Part shown: piece by piece, positions 37,809 to 47,019 of the stretch
How the letters are laid out: every line of letters starts with the position of its first letter
How positions within the stretch are numbered: the stretch's first letter is position 1
IMG/VR virus record: IMGVR_UViG_3300019763_000009
Span: 1 to 62,526 of that record
Direction: 5' to 3' (one strand)
Source of the DNA: a virus
DNA length: 62,526 nucleotides
Notes under the pieces: model-generated
Seen by the model: the letters and a program-made list of their open reading frames with translations, nothing else
Told to the model about the DNA's origin: nothing
The model's database searches: none
Position numbers and translations under genes: made by a program

Positions 37809-38653
37809 TGGTACAAACAGTTATGAAAAAACAAATGGAAGGGGAAACTTTAGTTTACCCATATTCGTCACTATCCCCTGAGAATGGTAACGTAACATTC
37901 AATATTCAGGGTCAAACAGGTGAAAGATCGTATGAAGATCGTGAGGTGTATCTTAATATTAATGATATTACCATGTGGTTACGGGGTGAAAATGCCATTC
38001 AGTTGGGACAAAAACTCATTGACCACGGAACATTCGCATTAACATCTAACCGTATTAATCATCAGCATATCCACCAGATGAATCAATATAAAAGATACTT
38101 ATCAGAAGGTATTGTAGAGGGTGTTGAACTCGTAGTTGTTGATGAAAATCCTGTTAATTATGGTGCTGGTTTCAGGACATACCGTATCACTCCATCATGG
38201 ATTGAAGGTAAGGAACCAGAATACAATGAAGATTTTAGTTTTGAAACCGTCATTTACTGGTCACCTTTTGAAGATGAATATCATGATCAGTTGGATTATT
38301 ACACAGAGGGTCTTTCGTATTCCATTCTTGGGTATGATAGACTGGCAGAAGTTAATGCGTTCAAGGATGTAATGGAAGAGAACCAAGAATCTGTTGGAGA
38401 ACAACCAGTAACAGAAGAACAAGGTGAATCACTACTAACAGATGTGTTTCAGTCTATGTTGAAAGATGTATTTGATCAACTCAATGAATTACAAACACCT
38501 TCTGAAACGCCATCACCAGATGTGTTTAAGTCTATGTTGAACGATGTGATTAGTCAACTTAACGTGGAACCAACACCTGAACCATCCGTATCAGAACAAG
38601 AAATTGAATTATTTGTCAAAGAATTACTAAAGGTGATGGGTCGTGGTAAGTAA
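37808..38653 (+). CDS. Hypothetical protein with C-terminal tandem repeat
   Basis: 281 aa. The N-terminal 190 residues are alpha/beta with no recognised motif. The C-terminal part has two copies of a helix-linker unit (DVFQSMLKDVFDQLNE then PSETPSP; DVFKSMLNDVISQLNV then PTPEPS), suggesting a dimerising or docking tail. Starts directly at the stop of the previous gene and overlaps the next by 11 bases. Confidence 0.55.
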   Translation: MVQTVMKKQMEGETLVYPYSSLSPENGNVTFNIQGQTGERSYEDREVYLNINDITMWLRGENAIQLGQKLIDHGTFALTSNRINHQHIHQMNQYKRYLSEGIVEGVELVVVDENPVNYGAGFRTYRITPSWIEGKEPEYNEDFSFETVIYWSPFEDEYHDQLDYYTEGLSYSILGYDRLAEVNAFKDVMEENQESVGEQPVTEEQGESLLTDVFQSMLKDVFDQLNELQTPSETPSPDVFKSMLNDVISQLNVEPTPEPSVSEQEIELFVKELLKVMGRGK

Positions 38654-39404
38654 TTACAAAGTTGGTATTATAGGAATGGGTGTTATAGGTAATGCTGTAT
38701 ATCATTCGTTTAGTTCTGTTATACCAGACTTAGTAATGTATGATCCAGAAAAGATACCAACATCTACTCTTGATGTTATGTATGACAGAGATTTCATATT
38801 CTTGTGTTTACCCAATCAAACGGTATTGGAAGAAGTGATATCATTAGTTGTAAATGAATCTGGTAGGGATGACATTAATTTTATAATTAAAACAACCGTC
38901 CCTATCGGATTCACCGAACACATTCAGACTATTTATGGTAATAATTTTTGTTTTAATCCAGAGTTTTTGACGGATAGGACAGCCGTAAATGATTTTATGA
39001 ATCAAGAGAGGATTATACTAGGTGGTGAGTTTGTAGATAGTATAGAAGAACTATATAGATGTAGATTTCCCTATGTTCCTATACAAATCACCACATCAAA
39101 GACCGCAGAATTTGTCAAACTTATGATAAATCTATATTTCACAACAAAAATATCTTTTATGAATGAAATGAGAGATATGACAGAGGTAGGTGGTTTGGAT
39201 TGGAACGAGACTGTCAAACTATTTTCAGGTGATAGTAGGATAAGTAATAGTCATTTAGAAGTTCCGGGTCCTGATGGAAAAAGAGGATTTGGTGGTAAAT
39301 GTTTCCCTGATAACCTTGAAATGATGATTGAATGGTTGTCTGAGAAGGGATGTAAGTCAGAAATGTTAGAAGGTGTGAAAAATACAAATAATAAATATAG
39401 GTAG
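38643..39404 (+). CDS. Short nucleotide-sugar (UDP-glucose-type) dehydrogenase
   Basis: 253 aa with GTG start. Rossmann motif GIIGMGVIGNAV at 8-19, the substrate-lysine helix FVKLMINLYFTTKISFMNEM near 160-180, and the catalytic cysteine in GFGGKCFPDN near 220. The family oxidises UDP-glucose or similar to the uronic acid. Usual members are 390-450 aa; this one stops after the central dimerisation part and lacks the C-terminal nucleotide-sugar-binding domain. It could modify DNA-linked sugar precursors or host surface sugars; neither is shown. Confidence 0.78.
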   Translation: MVSNYKVGIIGMGVIGNAVYHSFSSVIPDLVMYDPEKIPTSTLDVMYDRDFIFLCLPNQTVLEEVISLVVNESGRDDINFIIKTTVPIGFTEHIQTIYGNNFCFNPEFLTDRTAVNDFMNQERIILGGEFVDSIEELYRCRFPYVPIQITTSKTAEFVKLMINLYFTTKISFMNEMRDMTEVGGLDWNETVKLFSGDSRISNSHLEVPGPDGKRGFGGKCFPDNLEMMIEWLSEKGCKSEMLEGVKNTNNKYR

Positions 39405-39405
39405 G

Positions 39406-39434
39406 TTTACATAACTACCTTAATTTGTTATATT
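39406..39434 (+). promoter_or_regulatory. Sigma70-type promoter for the uvsX operon
   Basis: TTTACA (39406-39411), 17-base spacer, TATATT (39429-39434), in the only gap (49 bases) between 30.2 and 40.8 kb. It starts about 15 bases before the ribosome site of the next gene. Confidence 0.7.
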
Positions 39435-39453
39435 AAAAATGTGAGGGAATAAT

Positions 39454-39738
39454 ATGAAAAATGACGTATATAGTGGGTCACCACACACGGAACATGTGTT
39501 ATCGGAAAAACAGCCTGTATTTTCAGAACTTATTAGTGGTAAATTGGATCAGATTAATGCGACTGTTAATCAAATCAATTCAAAGACCGTTAGTTTGTCT
39601 GGTTATGCTCTTGTGTCTAATGACGTGGAAGAAAAACAAACAGATCCACAGAATTATTCGGAATATTTGGTCAGAAAACTGGATGAGTTGGAGTATCGTC
39701 TGAATACTATTAACGATGACTTGTCGAGGTTTATCTAA
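39454..39738 (+). CDS. Small protein upstream of UvsX
   Basis: 94 aa, probable helical/coiled-coil character (LISGKLDQINATVNQINSK, YLVRKLDELEYRLNTINDDL). It is coupled to uvsX through TAATG. First gene after a promoter, hence made early together with UvsX. No family recognised. Confidence 0.55.
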   Translation: MKNDVYSGSPHTEHVLSEKQPVFSELISGKLDQINATVNQINSKTVSLSGYALVSNDVEEKQTDPQNYSEYLVRKLDELEYRLNTINDDLSRFI

Positions 39739-40832
39739 TGAGTGCCTTTGACGATATAAAGGCGAAACTTTGTTCATCATCAAAAGGTTCACGGATGATG
39801 GTGTTGAGTGAATCAGAGGTATCCAATATCCAAAATTGGTTATTTACACCAACTTATGATTTGAATAGAATTCTAAGTGGATCATTGTATAGAGGTGTTG
39901 CTGAAAAGACCCATACATTGTTGGTTGGACCAGAGGCATCAGGTAAGAGTTCATTCATGTGTTTGAACCTAGCCGCCGCACAACAAGAAGGTTACACACC
40001 AGTTATCATTGATGCGGAAGGTGCATGGACAGGAGAATTCGTAACTCGTTGGGGTATCGATCCAACAAAGGCAATAATTATCACCACACCTTGGGTAGAG
40101 GATATTATGGTAGAACTTGCTAATATCATTGACTCAGGTTGCACAAAGATGGCAATTGCACTTGATAGTATTGGTGCATTAGAATCTCGTAAGATGTTAG
40201 ATGATGGTAAGAAAGGTGATGTTAAGGCAGACCAAGGAACACTTCAAAAGAAAATCAAACGAATAATGAAAATGTTAGTTGGTATTGTTAAGATTCAAGA
40301 CAGTATAGCATTTTCTGCTGGTCACTACTATGGTAACCCTACAGGTTATGGTGATGCTGATCAGATTGGTGGTGGTAAATATCCAAAACTCGCTGCTGAT
40401 TATCTATTAACTCTAAAGAAATCAAGTATTTACGAGAACCCAAATGCAAAGAAAGCCGCTGACCGAGGAAAGGTAATGGGTACCAGAATCTATGCTGCAA
40501 CATTGAAGAATAGATTCAGTCCACCCTTCCAAGAGGCAGTATTTGAGATTGATTATAAACGAGGGGTTAATATGACCGCTGGTGTAGTTGATTTAGGTCT
40601 TGAAATGGGATTCATTAAGCAATCAGGAGCTTGGTATGCTTGTGAGTTACTTGATATGAAAGTACAGGGTGAGTCGAATTTTTATGATGCCTTGATTGAT
40701 ATTGATATTGAACCATTATTAAAAGAGATTGAAAAAGTATTACAACAAAGTGGGTATTCATCCGTAAATGCCGAACTAACAGGACTTATTACAGATGAAG
40801 ATGAAACTTTGGATACAATTGGAACTAATTAG
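39738..40832 (+). CDS. uvsX: RecA-like recombinase UvsX
   Basis: 364 aa. Walker A GPEASGKSS at 64-72, the VIIDAEGAWTGEF segment near 84-97, Walker B-like AIALDSIGALE near 137-147, and a loop-rich region before GGGKYPKLAADY as in UvsX/RecA. It forms filaments on single-stranded DNA for strand exchange in recombination-dependent replication and repair, downstream of gp46/gp47. The C-terminus is acidic, as is usual in recombinases. Confidence 0.92.
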   Translation: MSAFDDIKAKLCSSSKGSRMMVLSESEVSNIQNWLFTPTYDLNRILSGSLYRGVAEKTHTLLVGPEASGKSSFMCLNLAAAQQEGYTPVIIDAEGAWTGEFVTRWGIDPTKAIIITTPWVEDIMVELANIIDSGCTKMAIALDSIGALESRKMLDDGKKGDVKADQGTLQKKIKRIMKMLVGIVKIQDSIAFSAGHYYGNPTGYGDADQIGGGKYPKLAADYLLTLKKSSIYENPNAKKAADRGKVMGTRIYAATLKNRFSPPFQEAVFEIDYKRGVNMTAGVVDLGLEMGFIKQSGAWYACELLDMKVQGESNFYDALIDIDIEPLLKEIEKVLQQSGYSSVNAELTGLITDEDETLDTIGTN

Positions 40833-40887
40833 AGTCGGTGGAACCCATAATAAAAAGAATTGTGATTGATTTCACAGGGGGATATGA

Positions 40888-41076
40888 ATGGCTCACGAAC
40901 AGATACAACTGTTAACAAGAACGTTGGAATTAAAGAGGAAAAGTAAGGTACAGAAAAAGCTATTACAAGAAGTTTATGTCATTGTTGATGAATATAATAC
41001 ATTTGTAGTATCGATGGATAAACGATTGGATGATATAGTATTAAGATTGGAGAAACTTACCGAGGATGAATATTAG
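40888..41076 (+). CDS. 62-aa coiled-coil protein
   Basis: Almost entirely helical with a heptad pattern (LLTRTLELKRKSKVQKKLL, DKRLDDIVLRLEKL). SD GGGGG at 40877-40881. It overlaps the next gene by 11 bases. Unknown. Confidence 0.5.
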   Translation: MAHEQIQLLTRTLELKRKSKVQKKLLQEVYVIVDEYNTFVVSMDKRLDDIVLRLEKLTEDEY

Positions 41077-41299
41077 AGATTTTCACGAAATACAATGCAC
41101 ACCTTGTCTCACCGACATGGTAAATCCAGAACTACACACCAAGTTCCTTTATGGTGGTAGAATGATTGACCAAAAAGAAACAAAAAATTTGGGTCAAGAG
41201 GTGTCATGGTATGAAGTTATTAAAACAGATAATAAAGGAAATTTTGAATATATCACCAGATATGGTAGGTTAACCAACGAAAACGGAGGAAAAGAATGA
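41066..41299 (+). CDS. Hypothetical 77-aa protein
   Basis: No motif recognised; single CTPC near the N-terminus. Overlaps both neighbours by a few bases, indicating coupled translation in the uvsX operon. Confidence 0.5.
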   Translation: MNIRDFHEIQCTPCLTDMVNPELHTKFLYGGRMIDQKETKNLGQEVSWYEVIKTDNKGNFEYITRYGRLTNENGGKE

Positions 41300-41691
41300 C
41301 ATTACAAGTGTTTGTGATTAGCTACGAGACAAAAGATGCAACATGGAAGTTATATCTATTGGCAGAATCAAGAGAGGATGCTATGGGATATTTGATGCAA
41401 GAGGTTGGTAATAAAGCCGAAGGATTTAAGATCAATAATTTTGATGTACGTGAGTCAATTCATGCGATTACATCAAAGGCGTTAGATGGGATTCGTGGTC
41501 CGAAACAAGAGGAAAAGGTTGTTGAGTTACCACCAAAACTACTTTGTCCTTGGTGTGAATCAACTGATTATGAGACAAATCATGCATTGAAGATGCATAT
41601 TGTTAAATCTCATGGTGTAAAATCAAAGAAGGTGCCACAGAAGTCACCGAAAGCAGAAGAAACTGAACCAGTAGATCCAGAAGTGGGTTAG
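41296..41691 (+). CDS. C2H2 zinc-finger protein
   Basis: 131 aa. Residues about 84-110 read CPWC-x13-H-x4-H (LLCPWCESTDYETN then HALKMHIVKSH), close to the classical C2H2 finger with the expected aromatic and Leu positions. The N-terminal 60 residues are alpha/beta (LQVFVISYETKDATWKLYL). Proline/lysine-rich tail. Possible DNA- or RNA-binding regulator. Last gene before a terminator. Confidence 0.6.
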   Translation: MTLQVFVISYETKDATWKLYLLAESREDAMGYLMQEVGNKAEGFKINNFDVRESIHAITSKALDGIRGPKQEEKVVELPPKLLCPWCESTDYETNHALKMHIVKSHGVKSKKVPQKSPKAEETEPVDPEVG

Positions 41692-41698
41692 TAGAGAA

Positions 41699-41736
41699 AG
41701 ATGGGGGTTGTGTGAGAATACAATCCCCATCTTTTT
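41699..41736 (+). terminator. Rho-independent terminator after the uvsX operon
   Basis: AGATGGGGGTTGT (41699-41711) pairs with ACAATCCCCATCT (41720-41732) over 13 bp with one G-U pair, 8-base loop, followed by TTTTT. Confidence 0.88.
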
Positions 41737-41741
41737 ATCCA

Positions 41742-41769
41742 TTGACATATGATTGAATGTGTCTATAAT
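41742..41769 (+). promoter_or_regulatory. Sigma70-type promoter
   Basis: TTGACA (41742-41747), 16-base spacer, TATAAT (41764-41769): both boxes match consensus. It directly follows a terminator and drives the gene at 41797. Confidence 0.8.
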
Positions 41770-41796
41770 GGAGTTACTTAAACGAAAGGAAATCAA

Positions 41797-42264
41797 ATGG
41801 AAATCAGTTTTACAGATCTAGTCAAGTTAATCCATCCTGATACAAACCCTAACATAACAAATCCGTCTGAAAAGATGAGTATAGTTTTACGAAATAGAAG
41901 TAATAAAAAGGCATTATACAATTTAGCTGTTCAATGGGGGGTAGTTCAAGGAACTATCAATCAAGGTGTTGTTATTCAAGGTGATGTTACATTACAAGTT
42001 CGTACAACTGTTGATCCTTGGGATACAGGTCAAAGACCAGTAAGACGGCAAGAACCTATGATGACACGAAGGGAATGGGAACGTATTCGTCGTGTTATGG
42101 AAGTTCAGATACAACAACAACTTCGTCGTAGGGAAGCACAACGGAGAAATAGATCAGAACAAAATGTATGGGATGTGAATAGTTTTCAAGAACCACAACC
42201 ACAACCACAACCACAACCACAACCACAACCACAAAGAGGTCGTTGGTGGCAAAATATAATTTAA
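41797..42264 (+). CDS. J-domain-like protein with Pro-Gln repeat tail
   Basis: 155 aa. The N-terminus FTDLVKLIHPDTNPN carries the HPD tripeptide of J-domains, followed by a helix as in short phage J-like proteins; the N-terminal helix of a full J-domain is short or missing. The middle is Arg-rich, and the C-terminus has seven Pro-Gln units then RGRWWQNII. A J-like protein beside a phage ClpB homologue could recruit host DnaK, but the pairing is inference. Confidence 0.5.
   Translation: MEISFTDLVKLIHPDTNPNITNPSEKMSIVLRNRSNKKALYNLAVQWGVVQGTINQGVVIQGDVTLQVRTTVDPWDTGQRPVRRQEPMMTRREWERIRRVMEVQIQQQLRRREAQRRNRSEQNVWDVNSFQEPQPQPQPQPQPQPQRGRWWQNII
42193..42234 (+). repeat. Hexamer repeat CCACAA x7
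   Basis: Seven exact copies of CCACAA in frame, encoding (Pro-Gln)7. A coding microsatellite likely to change length by slippage. Confidence 0.95.
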
Positions 42265-42276
42265 ACGGAGTAAAAT

Positions 42277-42486
42277 ATGAATATGATGTACAAACGGTAT
42301 GTATTAGAAAAGATTAAGAGGAACCCAAGATATCTTGAGTTTTTTGAGAAATATGGATATGTTAAAAAGACGGGATGTAAATCAAAAACTCATAAAATGG
42401 AGCCAACAGTTACATTAATGTTACCAGTTGAAATGACTGACCAAGAACTTTGGGAAAACTTTAAAGAGTGGGAGAAAGGTGAGTAA
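42277..42486 (+). CDS. Small basic protein
   Basis: 69 aa, Lys-rich and aromatic (YKRYVLEKIKRNPRYLEFF), unknown. Weak SD (CGGAG, 42266-42270). Confidence 0.45.
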   Translation: MNMMYKRYVLEKIKRNPRYLEFFEKYGYVKKTGCKSKTHKMEPTVTLMLPVEMTDQELWENFKEWEKGE

Positions 42487-42488
42487 TA

Positions 42489-42794
42489 ATGGAATGGCAA
42501 CAGTCTATATCAGGTAACGATGTGTTGGTTATTGATAGTAAAACCTATTTGAATTTTGGTGTCGGTGATATGATAAAATGGATTCATTTGTCATATGTAG
42601 ATGCTACAGGTGTAAAACGAGGTGAAATGTTGCCAGTTACACTAGGTCATGTACAAAACGAATTTAGTAAAAGGATTGGTAAAAAAGAGTTGAGGAAACT
42701 TCGTGGTATGATTCAATCACGATTAGATGGAGATCAATTATCGCGAAAGAGTTTCCTTGAGATCGGTACCGAGATTAATTCTGAAATGACATAA
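42489..42794 (+). CDS. Hypothetical 101-aa protein
   Basis: No motif recognised. Mixed alpha/beta, with a helical Lys/Arg-rich C-terminal half (RIGKKELRKLRGMIQSRL). Two bases after the preceding stop. Confidence 0.45.
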   Translation: MEWQQSISGNDVLVIDSKTYLNFGVGDMIKWIHLSYVDATGVKRGEMLPVTLGHVQNEFSKRIGKKELRKLRGMIQSRLDGDQLSRKSFLEIGTEINSEMT

Positions 42795-42799
42795 AAATC

Positions 42800-42828
42800 T
42801 TGACTATGGTTGGTGATGGGTCTATACT
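42800..42828 (+). promoter_or_regulatory. Sigma70-type promoter
   Basis: TTGACT (42800-42805), 17-base spacer, TATACT (42823-42828), in an 83-base gap before the gene at 42878. Confidence 0.72.
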
Positions 42829-42877
42829 GGATTCTCTTCTGGTGACAAACTTATTACACTGTTGAAAGGTAATTATT

Positions 42878-43228
42878 ATGACTTACACATATGACGAACA
42901 AACATTCTCTGATCTTTACAAAGATGTTAATGGTTTTCGTCCACGGAGTCACGAATTCTATACTGCCACACCAGATCGTAAACAAGTAATTTGGGAAAGT
43001 TTGATTGAAGATCTTGAATCTGAGAATAATCGGATTCAAGATCGACGCAACAAATCCGTAACCCTATTTGAGAGTTTAGTTGATAAAACTATCTCTATGG
43101 GTGCAACAGATCGTAAGACGGCAGTTCAGTGGTTGGTTGATGCGGAAGACGATGATTTCTACGATTATGGTTATATGGAATTTAAATATGACCTTCCTTG
43201 TGGTTACATTCAAAGTCAAATGACATAA
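42878..43228 (+). CDS. Hypothetical 116-aa protein
   Basis: Acidic protein beginning MTYTYDEQTFSDLYKDVNGF, a start seen in several uncharacterised phage proteins; C-terminal half with AEDDDFYDYGYMEF. It has its own promoter and is followed by another promoter, so it is transcribed as a single-gene unit. Function unknown. Confidence 0.55.
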   Translation: MTYTYDEQTFSDLYKDVNGFRPRSHEFYTATPDRKQVIWESLIEDLESENNRIQDRRNKSVTLFESLVDKTISMGATDRKTAVQWLVDAEDDDFYDYGYMEFKYDLPCGYIQSQMT

Positions 43229-43233
43229 AGCCA

Positions 43234-43262
43234 TTGACTCCTGTAACCCCACCTGTTATTAT
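43234..43262 (+). promoter_or_regulatory. Sigma70-type promoter for the clpB-like gene
   Basis: TTGACT (43234-43239), 17-base spacer, TATTAT (43257-43262), start expected near 43269; GAAAGGA ribosome site follows before the ATG at 43303. Confidence 0.72.
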
Positions 43263-43302
43263 ATAACTTCACTGACAACAAACACTTTGAAAGGAAAAAT
43301 AA

Positions 43303-45525
43303 ATGACTGCATGGAACACAACCCCACCAATCGATGATGCGATTCGTATGAGAGTTGAACGACCTGATTATACTCCACAGGTTGAAGAAGAAGAAATTGA
43401 TGATCGTTTGATTAATGACGATTTATTAAAATATGGTCGTGATCTTGTTGAAGAAGCACGACAAGGAGAACTTGATCCTGTAGTTGGTCGTGACTCTGAG
43501 ATTCGACGTATGGTTCAAATTTTATGTCGTAAAACTAAGAATAACCCTGTTCTGATTGGAGAACCGGGAGTAGGTAAAACTGCGGTTGTTGAAGGTTTAT
43601 CACAACGAATCGTCTCTGGTGACGTTCCTGATTCACTTAAAGAAAAGGTTATCTATTCAATTGACCTTGGTGCATTGATGGCAGGAACCAAAATGCAGGG
43701 AGAACTTGAGGAACGAGTGAAGTTCATTCTTGACTATGTTCAATCAAAAGATGGTCAAATCATGTTATTTATTGATGAGATCCATAATATGGTTGGTATG
43801 GGTGCAAGTAATGGTGTAGATGTTGGAAATCAACTAAAACCATTATTAGCTCGTGGTGTTCTTCGTTGTATTGGTGCTACCACCCTTGATGAGTATCGTG
43901 AGAACATTGAGAAAGATTCTGCATTAGAGCGTCGTTTCCAATCAATTTTGGTAGAACAACCAACTGTAGAGGATACGATTTCAATTCTTCGTGGTTTGAA
44001 AGAAACATACGAGGTTTATCACGGAATTACTGTTCGTGATTCAGCATTAGTATCTGCGGCAAAGTTATCACATCGTTATATTGCTGACCGATTCTTACCA
44101 GACAAAGCGATTGATTTGGTTGATGAGGCGTGTTCAATGGTTCGTACAGAACTTGATAGTTTACCAGCATCATTGGATTCAATTACACGACGAATTCAAC
44201 AACTTGAAATTGAAGAATCTGCTTTGAAAAAAGAGGTTGATCAGAATTCACAGATCCGTGTTGATGTTATTACAAGTGAGTTGGTAGAACTTCGTGTTGA
44301 ATGTGATGACCTGATGACTCAATGGAACACCGAAAAGAACGCAATCAAAGGTGTTGCAAATCTTCGTGAACTACTTGAAAACGCCAAGAATGAGTTGGAA
44401 GTTTGTGAACGAAAAAATGTATTGGAACGTGCTGGAGAGTTGAAATACGGTATCATTCCAAAAATGGAGACAGAACTTGATATCCACGAAAAAACTCTAT
44501 TAGAATTCAATGGTGGTAGTATGTTACACGATGCTATTGATGAAGATGAGATCGCTGCAGTAGTTAGTCGTTGGACAGGTATTCCAGTGACTCGTTTAAC
44601 CGAAGGTGAGTCAGAAAAGATTCTTAAAATTGGTGATGAGATTCACAAACGATTGATTGGTCAAGAAGAGGCGGTCACACTGGTATCACAGGCAGTTATT
44701 CGTAGTCGGTCTGGTATCAAAGATCCAAACCGTCCAATCGGATCATTCATTTTCTTGGGACCAACTGGTGTCGGTAAAACTGAGTTGGCTAAAGCACTTG
44801 CTGAGTCAATGTTTGATGACGAGAACAACATTATCCGTATTGATATGTCAGAATATGGGGAAAAACATAGTGTTTCCAGACTGATAGGAGCACCTCCCGG
44901 TTATGTTGGTTATGAAGATGGTGGTCAGTTAACAGAGGCAGTTCGTCGTAAACCATTTTCAGTTATCCTATTTGATGAGATTGAAAAGGCACACCCTGAT
45001 GTGTTCAATACTTTCCTTCAAATTCTTGATGATGGTCGTGTCACAGATGGTCACGGTCGGACAGTTAGTTTCAAGAATACTGTAATCATTATGACTTCTA
45101 ACATTGGTAGTCAATACCTGTTAAGTGGTATCGGTCAAGATGGTCAAGTAACAGATGCGGCAAAAGATAAGGTGATGTCAGAACTACAAAAGGGATTCCG
45201 TCCAGAATTCTTGAATCGTGTTGATGATATTGTTACCTTTAAACCTTTAACTCGTAATGAAACAACTGAAATCGTTAAACTTTGTCTCAATGACATTAAG
45301 AAACGGTTGGCAGAACGGAACATTGGTCTGGAAATCACAGATGAAGCTGCAGAACACGTCGCAACGGTATCATATGACCCTGTATATGGTGCTAGACCTC
45401 TGAAACGATACTTAACAGGTCGTTTGGAAACAGAGATTGGTACAATGTTGTTGAAAGGTTCTGTTGAAGAAGGTCAAACCATTCTGGTAGACCTAAAAGA
45501 TAATGATTTGTTTGTAACTGTATAG
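43303..45525 (+). CDS. clpB: ClpB-type AAA+ disaggregase lacking the N-domain
   Basis: 740 aa (E. coli ClpB 857). Walker A1 GEPGVGKT (86-93), Walker [10 protein letters not shown], a middle coiled-coil domain from about 285 to 405 ([34 protein letters not shown]), then the [15 protein letters not shown] linker, Walker A2 GPTGVGKT (486-493), and the typical C-domain ([25 protein letters not shown]). The M-domain marks ClpB rather than ClpA/C, and no ClpP-binding loop is seen. The normal N-domain is replaced by about 40 acidic residues. Likely a protein-remodelling chaperone for phage development. Confidence 0.9.
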   Translation: MTAWNTTPPIDDAIRMRVERPDYTPQVEEEEIDDRLINDDLLKYGRDLVEEARQGELDPVVGRDSEIRRMVQILCRKTKNNPVLIGEPGVGKTAVVEGLSQRIVSGDVPDSLKEKVIYSIDLGALMAGTKMQGELEERVKFILDYVQSKDGQIMLFIDEIHNMVGMGASNGVDVGNQLKPLLARGVLRCIGATTLDEYRENIEKDSALERRFQSILVEQPTVEDTISILRGLKETYEVYHGITVRDSALVSAAKLSHRYIADRFLPDKAIDLVDEACSMVRTELDSLPASLDSITRRIQQLEIEESALKKEVDQNSQIRVDVITSELVELRVECDDLMTQWNTEKNAIKGVANLRELLENAKNELEVCERKNVLERAGELKYGIIPKMETELDIHEKTLLEFNGGSMLHDAIDEDEIAAVVSRWTGIPVTRLTEGESEKILKIGDEIHKRLIGQEEAVTLVSQAVIRSRSGIKDPNRPIGSFIFLGPTGVGKTELAKALAESMFDDENNIIRIDMSEYGEKHSVSRLIGAPPGYVGYEDGGQLTEAVRRKPFSVILFDEIEKAHPDVFNTFLQILDDGRVTDGHGRTVSFKNTVIIMTSNIGSQYLLSGIGQDGQVTDAAKDKVMSELQKGFRPEFLNRVDDIVTFKPLTRNETTEIVKLCLNDIKKRLAERNIGLEITDEAAEHVATVSYDPVYGARPLKRYLTGRLETEIGTMLLKGSVEEGQTILVDLKDNDLFVTV

Positions 45526-45550
45526 AATCATTACATATACCAAAAACATT

Positions 45551-45589
45551 ACCCTGTTAAGTTTTTAGTAGACTTAACGGGGTAGTTTT
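45551..45589 (+). terminator. Terminator after the clpB-like gene
   Basis: ACCCTGTTAAGT (45551-45562) pairs with ACTTAACGGGGT (45572-45583), 12 bp with one G-U pair and a 9-base loop, then a short T-rich stretch AGTTTTG. Confidence 0.75.
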
Positions 45590-45597
45590 GTTATTAT
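45569..45597 (+). promoter_or_regulatory. Sigma70-type promoter overlapping the terminator
   Basis: TAGACT (45569-45574), 17-base spacer, TATTAT (45592-45597). Its start near 45604 lies beyond the terminator, the same nested layout as at 29179-29240. Confidence 0.5.
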
Positions 45598-45645
45598 CTT
45601 TCTGTGTCGAGAACGAAACAATTCATTCTAAACAGGAGATTATAT

Positions 45646-46500
45646 ATGACTACTCAAATCAATCCATTTTACCCTGTACTTCGTAACCAATTATCAACCC
45701 AATTTATCACTGATGAAGGTGTCACAGAAGATGTTGATGTTGAACGTGATGTATTATTGAACGGTGAAAATGGTCAGTTACTTGGTACGGTAGGTCGTAT
45801 TTATAAGTTGATCACTAACCAAGAAGTTGAGGATGTTTTTTCCGAGGCATTTTCTGATTTACCTATCACAGAAATTGATGACCATCTTAGTTGGAAACAG
45901 AACAAGTGGCAACGAGATTATATTCTTGACGGTGATGATTTCAATATCGTTGTTGGTGGTGAAGTTGTTCAAACCAAGATTTCAATCTGGAATGGTTATG
46001 ATGGAAAATCTGCTGTTGGTTTCTCAGTTTCCGCCTATCGTCGTCGTAATAACACCACTTTGTTGAGTAAAATGTTCGGTAAGACCTACTCTCACGTTCA
46101 TTGTGAATTAGTTGATCGTATTCGTGATGATTTTACTACTCAACTTCGTAAATTTCAGGATATGACCGCACTATTTGATCAGTGGAGTCGTGAGGTTATG
46201 ACCCAACAAACTTTTGAGTCATTCATTCGTAGTAACATCAAGACCGACGCTGTTGGTAATACAGGGTTTTTGTCTGAACGACAGGCAGATGCTATCATTG
46301 ATTCTTATGAGGGTCACTTGATCCGTTGTGGTGTTGGTAATACACGGTGGGGTGCATATAACGTTCTTGCTTCAATCGCTGCTAATGATGTTACTGGTCG
46401 TGGTGGTAGTTCAAATGTCTTCACTCAAGGATACAAACGTATGGAACGGTTATCTAAGAATTTCTTTGAGTTTGACGGAGAGGATCTATTTACAATCTAA
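45646..46500 (+). CDS. DUF932-like protein with LFxI tail
   Basis: 284 aa from ATG 45646 (AGGAG at 45635-45639; the in-frame GTG at 45604 coincides with the predicted transcript start). The pattern VGRIYKLITNQEV and the C-terminal TRWGAYNVLASIAAND resemble DUF932 plasmid/phage proteins of unknown biochemistry. It ends FDGEDLFTI, sharing the LFxI tail. A single-gene unit between its own promoter and a strong terminator. Confidence 0.65.
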   Translation: MTTQINPFYPVLRNQLSTQFITDEGVTEDVDVERDVLLNGENGQLLGTVGRIYKLITNQEVEDVFSEAFSDLPITEIDDHLSWKQNKWQRDYILDGDDFNIVVGGEVVQTKISIWNGYDGKSAVGFSVSAYRRRNNTTLLSKMFGKTYSHVHCELVDRIRDDFTTQLRKFQDMTALFDQWSREVMTQQTFESFIRSNIKTDAVGNTGFLSERQADAIIDSYEGHLIRCGVGNTRWGAYNVLASIAANDVTGRGGSSNVFTQGYKRMERLSKNFFEFDGEDLFTI

Positions 46501-46522
46501 ACAACTAAATATATAAAAGAAA

Positions 46523-46559
46523 AAAAACCCCCTTAACTTTTTTGGTTAAGGGGGTTTTT
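46523..46559 (+). terminator. Strong rho-independent terminator
   Basis: AAAAACCCCCTTAAC (46523-46537) and GTTAAGGGGGTTTTT (46545-46559) form a perfect 15-bp hairpin with a 7-base loop ending in T5. Perfect symmetry means it may work in both directions. Confidence 0.93.
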
Positions 46560-46573
46560 GTTGTGGTTAATTG

Positions 46574-46581
46574 TATAAATA
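46574..46581 (+). promoter_or_regulatory. Late promoter (TATAAATA)
   Basis: Exact T4-type late consensus just after a terminator and 40 bases before the GTG start at 46621; no -35 box. Confidence 0.7.
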
Positions 46582-46620
46582 CTTTTATGGGATAGATTTT
46601 TTTATAATAAGGAGAAAATA

Positions 46621-47016
46621 GTGTATATATATTTGTGTTTGAACCCTGATGATATTGTTACCGATATAATGGTGACAGAGTATCAAATGATTCATACTGA
46701 AAGAATCCAGTATGATGTTGCTGATTATTCTTTGATAGGCAAACTATATGATAGAGAACTAGGAACATTTACTGATGTTCCTGTATATGTTTCAAATGAG
46801 GTAACTAAATTATGTTTTCGACAAAGATTCACATTATCGGAACTAACATCTATATATAATTCTCGTGGTGATGATATCGTAATTGACATTTTTCTTGATA
46901 ATCTTGCTGTTAGTGAATATGTAGATCTTAATGATCCTGATACACAAAATGGTATTGGATATTTATATAATACGGGACATCTAACATACGAAAGAATGTT
47001 AGAAATATTGGAGTAA
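46621..47016 (+). CDS. Hypothetical late protein
   Basis: 131 aa, GTG start with AAGGAG seven bases upstream (46609-46614). Acidic, alpha/beta, no known motif. First gene of the second structural block. Confidence 0.5.
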   Translation: MYIYLCLNPDDIVTDIMVTEYQMIHTERIQYDVADYSLIGKLYDRELGTFTDVPVYVSNEVTKLCFRQRFTLSELTSIYNSRGDDIVIDIFLDNLAVSEYVDLNDPDTQNGIGYLYNTGHLTYERMLEILE

Positions 47017-47019
47017 TAT

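Noticed and set aside
40861-40876. TGTGATTGATTTCACA, an exact match to the CRP half-site pattern TGTGA-N6-TCACA
   Set aside because: It lies after the uvsX stop without a promoter beside it and could occur by chance in AT-rich DNA; kept only as a note.
42193-42234. Short regular repeat that could suggest a CRISPR-like array
   Set aside because: Units are six bases, have no spacers, and are an in-frame Pro-Gln coding repeat.
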